DNA from: Rhabdobacter roseus
GTDB taxonomy: Bacteria > Bacteroidota > Bacteroidia > Cytophagales > Spirosomataceae
Reading direction: 5' to 3'
DNA: 64,000 nt
Assembly: GCF_014202275.1 (NCBI RefSeq)
Contig: NZ_JACHGF010000001.1
Location: 806,001-870,000, forward strand
Under the pieces are notes generated by a model. It ran no database searches and was not told the DNA's origin. It worked only from the letters and a program-made list of their open reading frames with translations. Shown in pieces: positions 36,623-45,553 of the stretch; positions within the stretch are counted from its first letter, which is position 1, and each line of letters begins with the position of its first letter. The position numbers and the translations under genes were made by a program.

Positions 36623-37360
36623 CTAGGCGAGGTTCGCGTTAATGGTCTCGGCGGCCGTCTGTAAATAGGCGACTAGCTGAGCTTTGGAAGTAGCCATGTA
36701 CCGGTATTCGGGTAGGTAAACGCTAAGACTGGCTACGACCACTCCCTTTTTACGAATGGGTACGGCCAGCCCGACAATGTGCCGGTGCGAGATGGTCTGT
36801 AAGGCAAATTCTTCGCGCCGAATTTGGGCCAGTGCCCTGTACAAATCGGTTTGATTTAAGATTTCCGGCCAGATTTCCGGCCGGGGAAGTCCGAATTTTT
36901 GAATAAACCGTTCCAGCAAATCTGTGGGTAGCATGGCCAGCAGCATGCGCCCGGAGGCCGATTCGTAGGCTGGTTTTTCCTCCGCTGTCCGAACCTGGAG
37001 GTCCTGCTCGGCGAACGTGCGATGCACAATGAGCCGCTGGTCGTCCTTGAGAATGGCCAGCAGGCAGTTTTCGTTGGTGAGCCGGGTAAGATGGTCCATA
37101 GCCTGTTGTGAAGCTTCCATAAGGTCTTTCCGGTAAGCATCATTTCCCGTTAATACATAGGATTTGAAGCCCAGAATATACCCTTTTTTGACTCCTTGTT
37201 GCTCGACGTATCCCCGGCTGACCAGCGTTTTAAGAATATTGGCGCAGGTACCGTGGTTGAGTCCTAAACGATCCGCCAGTTCCCCCAGGGGTTTGGGGCG
37301 TTCCGGCTCGCTGGCAATAAGCTCCATTAGGTCTAGCGCTCGGTGAATGACTTGTATCAT
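36623..37360 (-). CDS. IclR family transcriptional regulator
   Basis: A 245-residue regulator from the ATG at 37360; the frame is open to 37414 but the extra residues would cover the promoter. The winged helix-turn-helix is at about 1-65 (ALDLMELIASEPERPKPLGELADRLGLNHGTCANILKTL) and the effector domain follows (ASGRMLLAMLP, ISHRHIVGLAVPIRKKGVVVASLSVYLP). IclR proteins commonly sense sugar-derived acids. Position and shared inverted repeats suggest it controls the island and itself. Confidence 0.92.
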   Translation of the reverse strand: MIQVIHRALDLMELIASEPERPKPLGELADRLGLNHGTCANILKTLVSRGYVEQQGVKKGYILGFKSYVLTGNDAYRKDLMEASQQAMDHLTRLTNENCLLAILKDDQRLIVHRTFAEQDLQVRTAEEKPAYESASGRMLLAMLPTDLLERFIQKFGLPRPEIWPEILNQTDLYRALAQIRREEFALQTISHRHIVGLAVPIRKKGVVVASLSVYLPEYRYMATSKAQLVAYLQTAAETINANLA

Positions 37361-37368
37361 AAAGTTTA

Positions 37369-37385
37369 ATTTTACAATACAAAAG
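37369..37385. promoter_or_regulatory. inverted repeat at the iclR promoter, candidate autoregulatory operator
   Basis: ATTTTAC-AAT-ACAAAAG: same 7-3-7 layout and near-identical arms as the two sites before susC. It overlaps the iclR -7 box, as expected for autorepression. Confidence 0.45.
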
Positions 37386-37409
37386 TATTTAAAAGATTGA
37401 AGGCACAAA
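37380..37409 (-). promoter_or_regulatory. promoter of the iclR-type gene
   Basis: On the minus strand TTTG (37409-37406), an 18-bp spacer and TACTTTTG (37387-37380) match the Bacteroidota consensus. The start codon is about 20 nt further on. Confidence 0.6.
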
Positions 37410-37739
37410 AGCATAGCTGGAAAAAGAAATAAAGGGTGATCAAAGCAGAGCCTGGGCCGAGAGATCTGGTAGCTGAGTCCCGACCAGGATTTGCCATCTC
37501 ACTACCAGGGAAATGTTTGTAAAAATAGATTCTTCAAAGAGTGTTAATTTGTACCAACTTGTAGAATCTGATTCCAGGAGATAAGGAGGGAGATCAGCCT
37601 CTTCTCAAAATTTACACCTCTTTTGGGGATGGATTCAAGTAAGACTTTCAGCGGTAAGGCTTCTAAGTTTATAAATGTGATTTTTGGCAGCTTGATTCCT
37701 ACCCAATTACAACTGTAATCATTTTGATTTAAGTAGTAC
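37410..37739. other. intergenic region between the glycan island and the FHA/kinase operon
   Basis: About 330 bp and divergently flanked. No gene supported: a minus-strand open frame over 37544-37828 overlaps the FHA gene and lacks any recognisable feature. It must hold the promoter of the signalling operon, but no exact TTTG/TAnnTTTG pair was found; TTAATTTG at 37544-37551 is one base off. Confidence 0.4.
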
Positions 37740-38450
37740 ATGAACACGTCGGATAACTTACCGGAAATAGCAATAATCACCCTTGGTCGTGACGCAAGTA
37801 ACAGGGTTGTCTTGCCGAATCCCACCATCAGCCGCCACCACGCCCGGCTTATCGTGTGTTCGCCGAGTAGCTATATCTTTGAAGATTGTGGCAGCAAAAA
37901 GGGGATTTTTTTCGAGGATGCTCAGCATAACAAAGTACAGGTCACCCGGAAACTGGTCGATATTGACGATACCGTATGGCTGGCGGATAGCCGGTTTATT
38001 GTGAAAGACTTGTTGCCTGAATATCCGGAAAATATTTCCGAAAAGAGACCCCCTCGAAAAGATCCGCTGGATTTCACAGCGGAGTTTTCGGCCCTGCAAC
38101 ACGTATATGACGAGTATCCCCAATTGCGCAAAGCCTGCCGGAACCGCGAGAAAATGATCCGGCTGTGGAGTGTAGTAGGTAGTTCGATCATCGGAGTAGG
38201 TACCGTAGCCACGGCGGGTACCATGGGCTTATTGGCCATGCTATCCAGCGCGGGCCTCAGTATCCTGATCCCCACCCTCACGTCTCATTTGCTATCTACC
38301 GACGAAAAGCTCGAACTGCTGGAAAAAGAATACCGGCAGCGCTACCGCTGTCCCAATCCCGATTGCCGGGATGCTTTCGGCAGTCGGGAGTACGAGATGC
38401 TGGCGCGGCAAAAGACCTGCGGGCGGTGTAAAGCGGTATGGGTCAACTAA
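37740..38450 (+). CDS. FHA-domain membrane protein with C-terminal zinc ribbon
   Basis: A 236-residue protein opening the signalling operon. FHA domain at about residues 8-95: ITLGRDASNRVVLPNPTISRHHARL, with the phosphothreonine-binding Arg and SRHH. A glycine-rich hydrophobic stretch (SSIIGVGTVATAGTMGLLAML) around 142-180 looks like one or two membrane helices. The C-terminus has CPNPDC and CGRC, a probable zinc ribbon. It should dock a phosphorylated partner at the membrane. No helper outside the operon is suggested. Confidence 0.82.
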   Translation: MNTSDNLPEIAIITLGRDASNRVVLPNPTISRHHARLIVCSPSSYIFEDCGSKKGIFFEDAQHNKVQVTRKLVDIDDTVWLADSRFIVKDLLPEYPENISEKRPPRKDPLDFTAEFSALQHVYDEYPQLRKACRNREKMIRLWSVVGSSIIGVGTVATAGTMGLLAMLSSAGLSILIPTLTSHLLSTDEKLELLEKEYRQRYRCPNPDCRDAFGSREYEMLARQKTCGRCKAVWVN

Positions 38451-38508
38451 TTTTTCTTTTTTTACTTACCTTTATTGTCTTCACCTGATATACAGAAAAA
38501 TCGTCCCT

Positions 38509-39582
38509 ATGACCCAAAAACTACCTGCCGACCAACACATGACCGACGTATTTGGTCGTTTCCAAAATGCAACGCCTACGCTGAGTGAACCCTACGGGCC
38601 TACAACGACCATCAGTAACCGGAAAAAGAACATCCTGGGTACGGCGGCGGTACTTTTGACGGGCGGAGCGGCCTTCGCCGCGATCAATTTTGAAAAAATT
38701 CGCGACTATGTGGAGGGAAAGGAGCTTTCTACCGACGAGGTACCTATGGTCCCCGAAGGGGAATTGCCCGCGGAGACTGCTACAACCACAGCCCCCGTAC
38801 GTCCCCAAAGCACGGCACCTCTGCGACACCATACGGCCTCGGCGGTGCAAAACGGTACTATTACACCCACCGACACTATCAAGATCGCCGGGCAGGTCAG
38901 GGAAGAAATGCCTTTTGGAGAAGCCTACGCCGTGGCCCGTGAGGAAGTAGGTCCGGGCGGGATTTTTTCGTGGCACGGGCAGGTATTTAACACCTATACC
39001 GTTGAAGAATGGCGGGATTTGTCCCTGAGCCAGCGACAGGAGTTTTTGAGCGACGTAGGGTACCGGCCGACGCAAAGCACGGAGACGGTTGAATCGGAGC
39101 CAACCACGATTGCTACTATAAACGGTCAAGGTGAGACTGTTCAAGTACCTCCCATAGCCGACAATCCATCGAATGATGGGATCGAAACTATAGTAGCTGA
39201 GCCTGCCTATTTCGACCTCTTCATCAATGGACGGCCAGCCTTGGGAATCGACGATGACCATGATGGCATAGCCGATGCCATTGTGTTTTTGGACGAGCAT
39301 TCTAACAACCTGATTGCCTTCGTGGATGCGGAAGGGGATGCCATGATCGATACGGTCATTCAGTTCGATACGATTAACCAGCAGGTCATTGGACAAGAAG
39401 CCATCGAGGTACCCTTCATGGCTGAGATTAGCAAATTAGAAATCCTGAGCAATTTGATTGAAACCAATGATAATCTAGGCTTGCGGGCAGATGCCGATGT
39501 AAACGTAGCTTACAACGACGACAACGACTACACCCATGAAGACGGGTATGTCAACGACGCCGACTTACCCGAGATGGACTAG
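38509..39582 (+). CDS. membrane protein of unknown function in the FHA/kinase operon
   Basis: A 357-residue protein, start ATG 38509 (the frame is open to 38371 but overlaps the previous gene). One membrane helix near residues 44-60 (ILGTAAVLLTGGAAFAAI), then a Pro/Thr-rich linker. A conserved-looking block FGEAYAVAREEVGPGGIFSWHGQVFNTYTVEEW lies around 145-177. A calcium-loop-like DDDHDG is at 248-253 and the C-terminus is strongly acidic (YNDDNDYTHEDGYVNDADLPEMD). I recall similar GPGG.F.WHG blocks in other Bacteroidota but no assigned function. Its stop overlaps the next start (TAGTG). Confidence 0.6.
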   Translation: MTQKLPADQHMTDVFGRFQNATPTLSEPYGPTTTISNRKKNILGTAAVLLTGGAAFAAINFEKIRDYVEGKELSTDEVPMVPEGELPAETATTTAPVRPQSTAPLRHHTASAVQNGTITPTDTIKIAGQVREEMPFGEAYAVAREEVGPGGIFSWHGQVFNTYTVEEWRDLSLSQRQEFLSDVGYRPTQSTETVESEPTTIATINGQGETVQVPPIADNPSNDGIETIVAEPAYFDLFINGRPALGIDDDHDGIADAIVFLDEHSNNLIAFVDAEGDAMIDTVIQFDTINQQVIGQEAIEVPFMAEISKLEILSNLIETNDNLGLRADADVNVAYNDDNDYTHEDGYVNDADLPEMD

Positions 39583-40181
39583 TGACAGCATTTAAAAATA
39601 CCCTGATTACCTGCCAGAAATGTGGCAAGCGGATTGCGGTTAAAGCGCGTGACTTTGAAAAGGGGGCCATTCAATGCACGCACACCGGCTGCGGGTACCT
39701 CAACCCGCTCGTTCAATCCTACTACGACGAACGTATCCTACTAGGATTGCCGTCTTTTGGCCATTTAGTCTACGTAGCAAATCCCGTGATGAAGTACCCT
39801 CTCCGCCTGGGTACTAACGTAATCGGCCATTCCCCTACCTGTGAGGTTGTGGTAGAGCGGTATGTCCACGAGGGCAAATGCTACATCAGTCGCAGGCACT
39901 GTACCCTTGAGGTACTTTTTAATAAATGGACGGGACGTTTTCGCTACCAACTGCAAGATGGCGCTTCCGACCTCGATTCACACCAGTATAAAAACAGTCT
40001 GAACGGTACCCAGCTCAACGGGTACCTGCTTCAGAACGGCGAGAAAATGGATCTCGTCGATCGGGGACTTCTGGGCCTGGGAGGAAAAGACGTATTTCGG
40101 CTTGAAGCCTACCTGATTCCCGAAAAAATGCTGGAGAGCTACCGGGTAACTAAAGCGATAGAACCGGATGAAACTCAGTAA
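39582..40181 (+). CDS. FHA-domain protein with N-terminal zinc ribbon
   Basis: A 199-residue soluble protein. GTG start at 39582 shares a base with the preceding stop. Zinc ribbon near the N-terminus (CQKCGKR ... CTHTGC, residues about 10-37), then an FHA domain: LRLGTNVIGHSPTCEVVVERY ... CYISRRHCTLEVLF, with the NSLNGTQLNG loop that contacts the phosphopeptide. The domain order is the mirror image of the first gene in the operon (FHA then ribbon). Likely reads kinase output in the cytoplasm. Confidence 0.82.
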   Translation: MTAFKNTLITCQKCGKRIAVKARDFEKGAIQCTHTGCGYLNPLVQSYYDERILLGLPSFGHLVYVANPVMKYPLRLGTNVIGHSPTCEVVVERYVHEGKCYISRRHCTLEVLFNKWTGRFRYQLQDGASDLDSHQYKNSLNGTQLNGYLLQNGEKMDLVDRGLLGLGGKDVFRLEAYLIPEKMLESYRVTKAIEPDETQ

Positions 40182-40217
40182 AATGTTCCAAGTTTTTAAG
40201 AATGAAAGCACAATTCC

Positions 40218-40997
40218 ATGACCATCACCATTGATACTCCGGTCACTTTTTCACTTATTGGTCAGCGGGTCAGTAATCAGGATTATGTGTACCCGGCCGA
40301 TGAGTGGAGCCGCCTGTTTATTGTGTGCGACGGGATAGGAGGCTGGGATCAGGGAGAAGTAGCCAGCCAATTAGTGGCGGAGGCGGTAGCCCGCTTTATG
40401 CAGCAGCATCCTACCAACTGTATTAATGAAACCTATTTTGCCGAAGCGCTGGCAAGTGCCTACTACGATTTGAGGGAATTCCTCATAAAAAATCCCCTTT
40501 TGAGCAGACTGGGCAGTACCTTGGCCCTGTTACAACTAACCAATGCGGGAGCCACGGTAGTGCATATTGGCGATAGTCGGGTGTATCAAATACGCGGGGG
40601 GGCTATCTTGCACCAAACCCAGGATCATAAATATGTCCAGGAGCTGGTGTCCGAAGGCATTATCACCGAAGAGCAGGCCCTGCATCACCCCCGACGCAAC
40701 TCGCTGAGCCGTTCGGTGGGCGTGGACTCCAATCGGTTTCCACCGCGGATGGATAAAGGAGAAATTACGCATCTGACTGACGTTCAGGCAGGCGACTATT
40801 TCTTTTTGTGTACGGATGGTGTTATAGAACAGATTGATGATCAAGCTTTAGGGAACATATTTTCCCGCTATGCTTTCTCTCAGGAAATTGTTAATCACTT
40901 GCTTACTCTCTGTAGTAATCTCACTCGGGACAACTACTCAGGCTGCCTGGTGAAGATAAAGAGTGTGAGTAAGGAGGAAACGAATTTTTCTTATTGA
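40218..40997 (+). CDS. PP2C-family Ser/Thr protein phosphatase
   Basis: A 259-residue PPM phosphatase. Catalytic motifs are complete: RVSNQDYVY, FIVCDGIGGWDQGEVAS (metal Asp), GSTLALLQL, VHIGDSRVYQI, FLCTDGV and RDNYSGCLV (final metal Asp). It should remove phosphates placed by the kinase encoded downstream, forming a reversible switch read by the two FHA proteins. Spacing of 36 bp and 53 bp to its neighbours indicates cotranscription. Confidence 0.93.
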   Translation: MTITIDTPVTFSLIGQRVSNQDYVYPADEWSRLFIVCDGIGGWDQGEVASQLVAEAVARFMQQHPTNCINETYFAEALASAYYDLREFLIKNPLLSRLGSTLALLQLTNAGATVVHIGDSRVYQIRGGAILHQTQDHKYVQELVSEGIITEEQALHHPRRNSLSRSVGVDSNRFPPRMDKGEITHLTDVQAGDYFFLCTDGVIEQIDDQALGNIFSRYAFSQEIVNHLLTLCSNLTRDNYSGCLVKIKSVSKEETNFSY

Positions 40998-41050
40998 CGT
41001 GTTCGAAAAGCAAGAGATGGAAGTAGCCCTATTTGCCTATCTATGATTGA

Positions 41051-41845
41051 ATGATGTATTCTGCGAAATCCCTCCTCCACGGGGTGCTGTGCTTGTTTTT
41101 GGGTGTGTCCTTTGGTTGTCGGGAAACCAAAGCTAAAACAACCTATGCGGTGGTAGTGGGTATTTCGGATTATAAAATTACGGACTACCGTACCGGCGAC
41201 CTCCGCTATGCCGATCAGGATGCCCGGCGTTTTGCGGCCTTTTTGCAAAGCGAGGCCGGGGGGCGGGTCCCCGTTACTAATATCAGGCTTCTGACCAACC
41301 AGTCGGCTACCAAATCTGCCATTCTGAACGCAATGGACCTTTTTAAAAAGGCCACCCCGCAGGATCGGGTCATTTTCTATTTTTCCGGTCACGGGCTGAA
41401 GGGAGGGTTTGTTCCCTACGACGTCAGTGCCATCGACCCCACGACTGTCTTACCCTACCAGGAGGTCAAAGCAAGGTTTAAGCCCTCGGCGGCCTCTATA
41501 AAACTCTGTATCGCCGATGCCTGCCTGTCGGGCGGCATGACTGCGCGCGCCGCCTGGCAGCAACCCGCCACCATAACTTCAACTACTGCCCAGGTGGTGC
41601 TCATGCTCTCCTCACGCTCCACCCAGTCGTCGGTGGAAAGTGGGGCTATCCAGGGCGGGGTATTTACTTTTTTTATGCTCAAAGGACTGCGGGGGGACGC
41701 TGATAGCAACCGGGATAGGACAGTGACCATCAGAGAACTTTACGACTACCTGTCTCCCCGCCTTAGACGCAGCACGCCCAACCTTCAAGCCCCCTTATTT
41801 TATGGAAAATTCTCCGACGAATTATCCCTTAGCAGGTTACAGTGA
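41051..41845 (+). CDS. caspase-family (C14, metacaspase-like) protease, probably exported
   Basis: A 264-residue protease with an N-terminal hydrophobic signal ending in SFGCRE, possibly a relaxed lipobox. The caspase fold starts at TYAVVVGISDYK. Catalytic His114 is in YFSGHGLKG and Cys158 in LCIADACLSGG, 44 residues apart as in orthocaspases, so the enzyme appears intact. ALSSRSTQSSVESG and FTFFMLKGL continue the small-subunit-like part. Cleavage after Arg, Lys or Asp cannot be told from sequence. Encoded between phosphatase and kinase genes, which suggests a regulated proteolytic output. Confidence 0.88.
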   Translation: MMYSAKSLLHGVLCLFLGVSFGCRETKAKTTYAVVVGISDYKITDYRTGDLRYADQDARRFAAFLQSEAGGRVPVTNIRLLTNQSATKSAILNAMDLFKKATPQDRVIFYFSGHGLKGGFVPYDVSAIDPTTVLPYQEVKARFKPSAASIKLCIADACLSGGMTARAAWQQPATITSTTAQVVLMLSSRSTQSSVESGAIQGGVFTFFMLKGLRGDADSNRDRTVTIRELYDYLSPRLRRSTPNLQAPLFYGKFSDELSLSRLQ

Positions 41846-41908
41846 GAAAGTTGACCAAAATTCTTATTTTTGGGTGTCAAATCCCGAATATAGCCAGGCA
41901 CCATTTTT

Positions 41909-43912
41909 ATGAAGCAACCTTTACCCTCAAAATTTATCCCTTCTTTCTCTCGACTTCTCCTTTTCAGCTTAGCGGGCCTGATGCTGAGCTGCGCCTGGAT
42001 CGAGCCTGATCTTAAAAGTCTTAAAACGTGTGCACTACCTACTTCCGTAACCACAGCAAGCGTTAGTCAATCAACGTATACATACGTCCTGGTTACTTCT
42101 GCATCGGCAGACGTCAAGAGCGTCGTCTGGAAGGTACAGCAGGGCAGTACGGTCATCACCCAGGCAGAACGAAGCGATACGACGGCTTTTATCCATACCT
42201 TCATTACCTCAGGTACTTACACGATCAATGCCGAAATAGAAACCGTTTGTGGCGAAAAAATCACGCGTACCCTCACCACCACTACGAGCATAAAAACCTG
42301 CATTCTTCCCTCGGCAATCGCGCCGACCGCGATCAGCAGCAGTACCTACCGCTACGCGTTGGTCACGGCTACGCCCGCCGATGTGAAAACCGTCACCTGG
42401 AAAGTGACCAACGGAGGAACTACCCTCACCCAAACCCAACGTACCGACACCAGTGCCTTCACCTATTCCTATGCCGCCGCGGGTACCTTCACCGTTACGG
42501 CGGATATTGAGTCGGTATGCGGAGAGAAAATCACCCGGTCGGTTAACACCACCGTCGAGCCCGGCATTTCTACTACGGCTAACTTCGCCGCCTGGAAAAT
42601 GGGCGGATCGGGCAATGACATAGGCCGAAGTGTAGCGGTGGATGCGGCAAGTAATGCCTACGTGGTAGGTACCTATGGGGCCTCATTTACCTTCGGGACC
42701 ACTACTATGAGCGTGGCCGGCAGTAACGATATTTTCATTGCCAAATACAACAGCAAGGGTGAGGGCGTCTGGATTCAGCGCATTACGGGCAACACCACCG
42801 ACGAAGTAAAAGACGTCGTGATTGACGACAACGGCGATATCTATGTCACGGGGGAGGTGAGCCCCAACGCAGGCTACTACAACAGCCCCGATGATGTTCG
42901 GAACGGAAATGTGATTCGCAGAACGGTGAACGGCAACAGCGATGTATTCCTGGCAAAATACACCCGCGACGGCAGGTTGGTCTGGTTCAGAACCTACGGT
43001 GGGGGGAGCTCCGAAATAGGTACTTCCATTGCCTTGCATGCTACAGGGATTTATCTCACGGGGATCTTCGGTGCCCCAAGTACCGTCTTTGGTTCGATCA
43101 CCTTGCCCGGCCTGGGTACTGATGGGAAATACGACATGTTCCTCACCAAGCTCTCGGCTAGCGGCGATGTGCTCTGGGCGGTATCGAGCGGCGGTTTTGA
43201 AAGCGACTTTGCCAGTAGTATTGTCGTTGATACCGATGGCAATGTCTACATGAGTGGAAGCTTCGAGTCGGCGGGGTCGTTCCGTTCGGCTTCGGGTGCC
43301 GTGGCTCAACATTCTTCCAATGTGACACCCGATATTTTTATTGCCAAATACAACTCCTTTGGCAATCTGGTAGCCTTTCACCGGGGCAACTCCGGTACCT
43401 TCGTTTACGGAAATAGCCTGGCCATTCATAATGGCGCGCTCTACGCCACCGGAATCATTGGCGGAAATAGGTATGGTAGCCTTACCGTGGATTACAGAGG
43501 GGGAGGAAATGATATTTTCCTGGCCAAATACAACCTGAATACGCTCAATGTCGAATGGGTAAGAACCGCGGGTGGCCCCGGCTTCGACGCGGGTAATAAG
43601 CTGGTATTCGACAACGCGGGCAACATCTACCTGGCGGGTTTGCTAAGCGACAATTGCCAGTTCGGCACTACCGTACTTCGGTCAGCGGGTGATACCGACG
43701 CTTTTTTGGCCCAATATGACACCAACGGCAATTTCCGTTTTGCCAAGGCGGTGGGCAGTTCGTCCGCCGACGGATACAATGCGCTGGCGGTCAATGGGGC
43801 GGGTAGCCTTATTTTTATGGTGGGCTTTTTCAATGGAACGATCAATCTGGGTAGTTCATCGCTTTCTACTTCCGGTGGCATGGACGTGCTGATTACCAGG
43901 TACCCCGATTAA
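41909..43912 (+). CDS. beta-propeller (SBBP-repeat) lipoprotein with two PKD-like repeats
   Basis: A 667-residue lipoprotein; the signal ends LAGLMLSC. Residues about 40-210 hold two tandem copies of an 80-residue beta-sandwich repeat, sharing STY.Y.LVT..ADVK.V.WKV and VCGEKITR. From about 225 to the end there are roughly seven SBBP propeller repeats (SGNDIGRSVAVDAASNAYVVGTY, NDIFIAKYN, GNIYLAGLL). Likely surface or periplasmic binding platform or sensor. It lies 13 bp before the kinase gene, so an extracellular input for the kinase is a reasonable inference. Confidence 0.82.
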   Translation: MKQPLPSKFIPSFSRLLLFSLAGLMLSCAWIEPDLKSLKTCALPTSVTTASVSQSTYTYVLVTSASADVKSVVWKVQQGSTVITQAERSDTTAFIHTFITSGTYTINAEIETVCGEKITRTLTTTTSIKTCILPSAIAPTAISSSTYRYALVTATPADVKTVTWKVTNGGTTLTQTQRTDTSAFTYSYAAAGTFTVTADIESVCGEKITRSVNTTVEPGISTTANFAAWKMGGSGNDIGRSVAVDAASNAYVVGTYGASFTFGTTTMSVAGSNDIFIAKYNSKGEGVWIQRITGNTTDEVKDVVIDDNGDIYVTGEVSPNAGYYNSPDDVRNGNVIRRTVNGNSDVFLAKYTRDGRLVWFRTYGGGSSEIGTSIALHATGIYLTGIFGAPSTVFGSITLPGLGTDGKYDMFLTKLSASGDVLWAVSSGGFESDFASSIVVDTDGNVYMSGSFESAGSFRSASGAVAQHSSNVTPDIFIAKYNSFGNLVAFHRGNSGTFVYGNSLAIHNGALYATGIIGGNRYGSLTVDYRGGGNDIFLAKYNLNTLNVEWVRTAGGPGFDAGNKLVFDNAGNIYLAGLLSDNCQFGTTVLRSAGDTDAFLAQYDTNGNFRFAKAVGSSSADGYNALAVNGAGSLIFMVGFFNGTINLGSSSLSTSGGMDVLITRYPD

Positions 43913-43925
43913 AACCCAAGCTCCT

Positions 43926-45548
43926 ATGAACGCTGCTTTTACTTCCTATGCTGATTTCCGCAAGCGCTACCCGATCCACTTTGGCGACGATAGTACCTGG
44001 CTCGGTACGGGTACTTACGGAAAAGTAATCAAGGTAGAGGATCAGGTAGAAACGGAGTGGGTGGCGATCAAAATCAGCGAATACCGGCACAACGACGCCA
44101 AGTCGCTTAAAGCCGAGGTAGAGCTGGCCCAAAAGGTACCCCGCCACGCCAATATTGCGCGTTACGATGCCTGTTACCGCCTCGAAACCGAAATGGGCCT
44201 GAGCGATTTTGCCATCATGAAGTACTATCCCGATGGCAACCTGGCCGACCTGCTCAAATCCCGGCAGCTCAGCGATGCCGAGCTCCGGGAACTCGTACGC
44301 GGCATCCTGGAGGGCCTGAAGGTACTTCACCAAAAGCGCATTGTGCATCGGGACTTTAAGCCCGCCAATATTCTGATTTCGAGGGATAACCGCGGCCGCC
44401 TGATCCCTAAAATCGCCGATTTTGGCCTGAGTAAGTTCGTCTCGGATGACGAAATCGATAGTTCGGACTTCGACCTGAGCGATGGCCGAGGTACCCCTTC
44501 CTATAAAGCCCCCGAGCAAATCGTGGGCGGGCGGGTTAGTTTCAACCTCGACTTGTGGGCTTTCGGGGTGATTTTGTACGAGATGATTACGGGCGAGAAA
44601 CCTTTCAGCGCCCGAAGCCAATCGAGCGAACCTACCCAACGGCGCGAACTGGAACGCCAAATCACAGCCGTTCAGCTCCCCGAACGCCTCGATACAGTAC
44701 CTGAGCCCTATCAAAGCATGATTCGTTTGTGTCTGGTCGGGGATATTCGCCAGCGGGTCCGCAAGCCGGAAGAGCTGTTGGCGTATTTGGAAAAACCAAC
44801 CGCGCCCACAACTCCTGCCCGGCCCGGCGTCAAGCTCCTGCCCGCCGAAGAGTCGACGGATGTGTACGTGGCCCCAACGGCCACCCTTCCCGCGCCGAGC
44901 GACGCGGCTCAGGATAAAAAACCCAACAGGCCTGCGTCCGTGAATCTGGCAAAAAGCGCCCCTTTTTGGCTGAAAGGCGCCCTGGGGGCAGGGGTACTTC
45001 TCATCGCTTTATTGATTTGGACTTTCCGGTCGCCCTCCGAAAAAAAGGAACTGCCCGCCGGTGAAACAGGTACCTCCATGACCGTTTCCCAGGAAATAGC
45101 GACGACGGATCCCCGCCAAATTCAGGAGAAAAGTACTACCCAAGCGCCGCGGGAGGTACCTGTTAGCCAGGCCTCCGTGCTGCCAAATCCATTGAACGAA
45201 AACCGGAGCCCCACCAAAGAGTTACCCGAAGCAACTAAAAAAGTACCCTTGGAAAAAAAGCAAATGGAGTACGACGAGCTGATTCAGAAGGGGAACGAGC
45301 TGATCAGCAGTGCCAATAATAAACAGGCCGCGATGGAATCGTTCAGCAAAGCACGCCAACTAGCGGCCGAAAATGACCTAAATACCACGCAGGGTAACAC
45401 GGCTTACACCATTTATTTTGAGAAAGGGAATCGGATCTACGAGCGTAGTGAGTACGAAGGGGCCAAAGCGTGGTTCAGGCTGGCGCAGTCGTTGCGTCAG
45501 ACCGAAGAGGTAAGTCGCAAAATCAAAGATTGTGAAGTTAATCAATAA
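43926..45548 (+). CDS. Hanks-type Ser/Thr protein kinase with transmembrane segment and TPR-like tail
   Basis: A 540-residue kinase. Glycine loop GTGTYGKV, catalytic Lys in WVAIKISEY, HRD at residues 141-143 (VHRDFKPANIL), DFG in IADFGLSKF and APE in SYKAPEQI: all active residues are present. The kinase domain covers about 20-275. A Pro-rich linker leads to one membrane helix at about 345-367 (LKGALGAGVLLIALLIW). The exported C-terminus has a TPR-like repeat (ELIQKGNELISSANNKQAAMESFSKA). Main writer of the operon's phospho-signals; the outside tail may sense envelope state or bind the TPR protein encoded next, 5 bp away. Confidence 0.93.
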   Translation: MNAAFTSYADFRKRYPIHFGDDSTWLGTGTYGKVIKVEDQVETEWVAIKISEYRHNDAKSLKAEVELAQKVPRHANIARYDACYRLETEMGLSDFAIMKYYPDGNLADLLKSRQLSDAELRELVRGILEGLKVLHQKRIVHRDFKPANILISRDNRGRLIPKIADFGLSKFVSDDEIDSSDFDLSDGRGTPSYKAPEQIVGGRVSFNLDLWAFGVILYEMITGEKPFSARSQSSEPTQRRELERQITAVQLPERLDTVPEPYQSMIRLCLVGDIRQRVRKPEELLAYLEKPTAPTTPARPGVKLLPAEESTDVYVAPTATLPAPSDAAQDKKPNRPASVNLAKSAPFWLKGALGAGVLLIALLIWTFRSPSEKKELPAGETGTSMTVSQEIATTDPRQIQEKSTTQAPREVPVSQASVLPNPLNENRSPTKELPEATKKVPLEKKQMEYDELIQKGNELISSANNKQAAMESFSKARQLAAENDLNTTQGNTAYTIYFEKGNRIYERSEYEGAKAWFRLAQSLRQTEEVSRKIKDCEVNQ

Positions 45549-45553
45549 GCTAC

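Noticed and set aside
37544-37828. 94-codon minus-strand open frame before the FHA gene
   Set aside because: Overlaps the FHA gene start, has no domain and no promoter.
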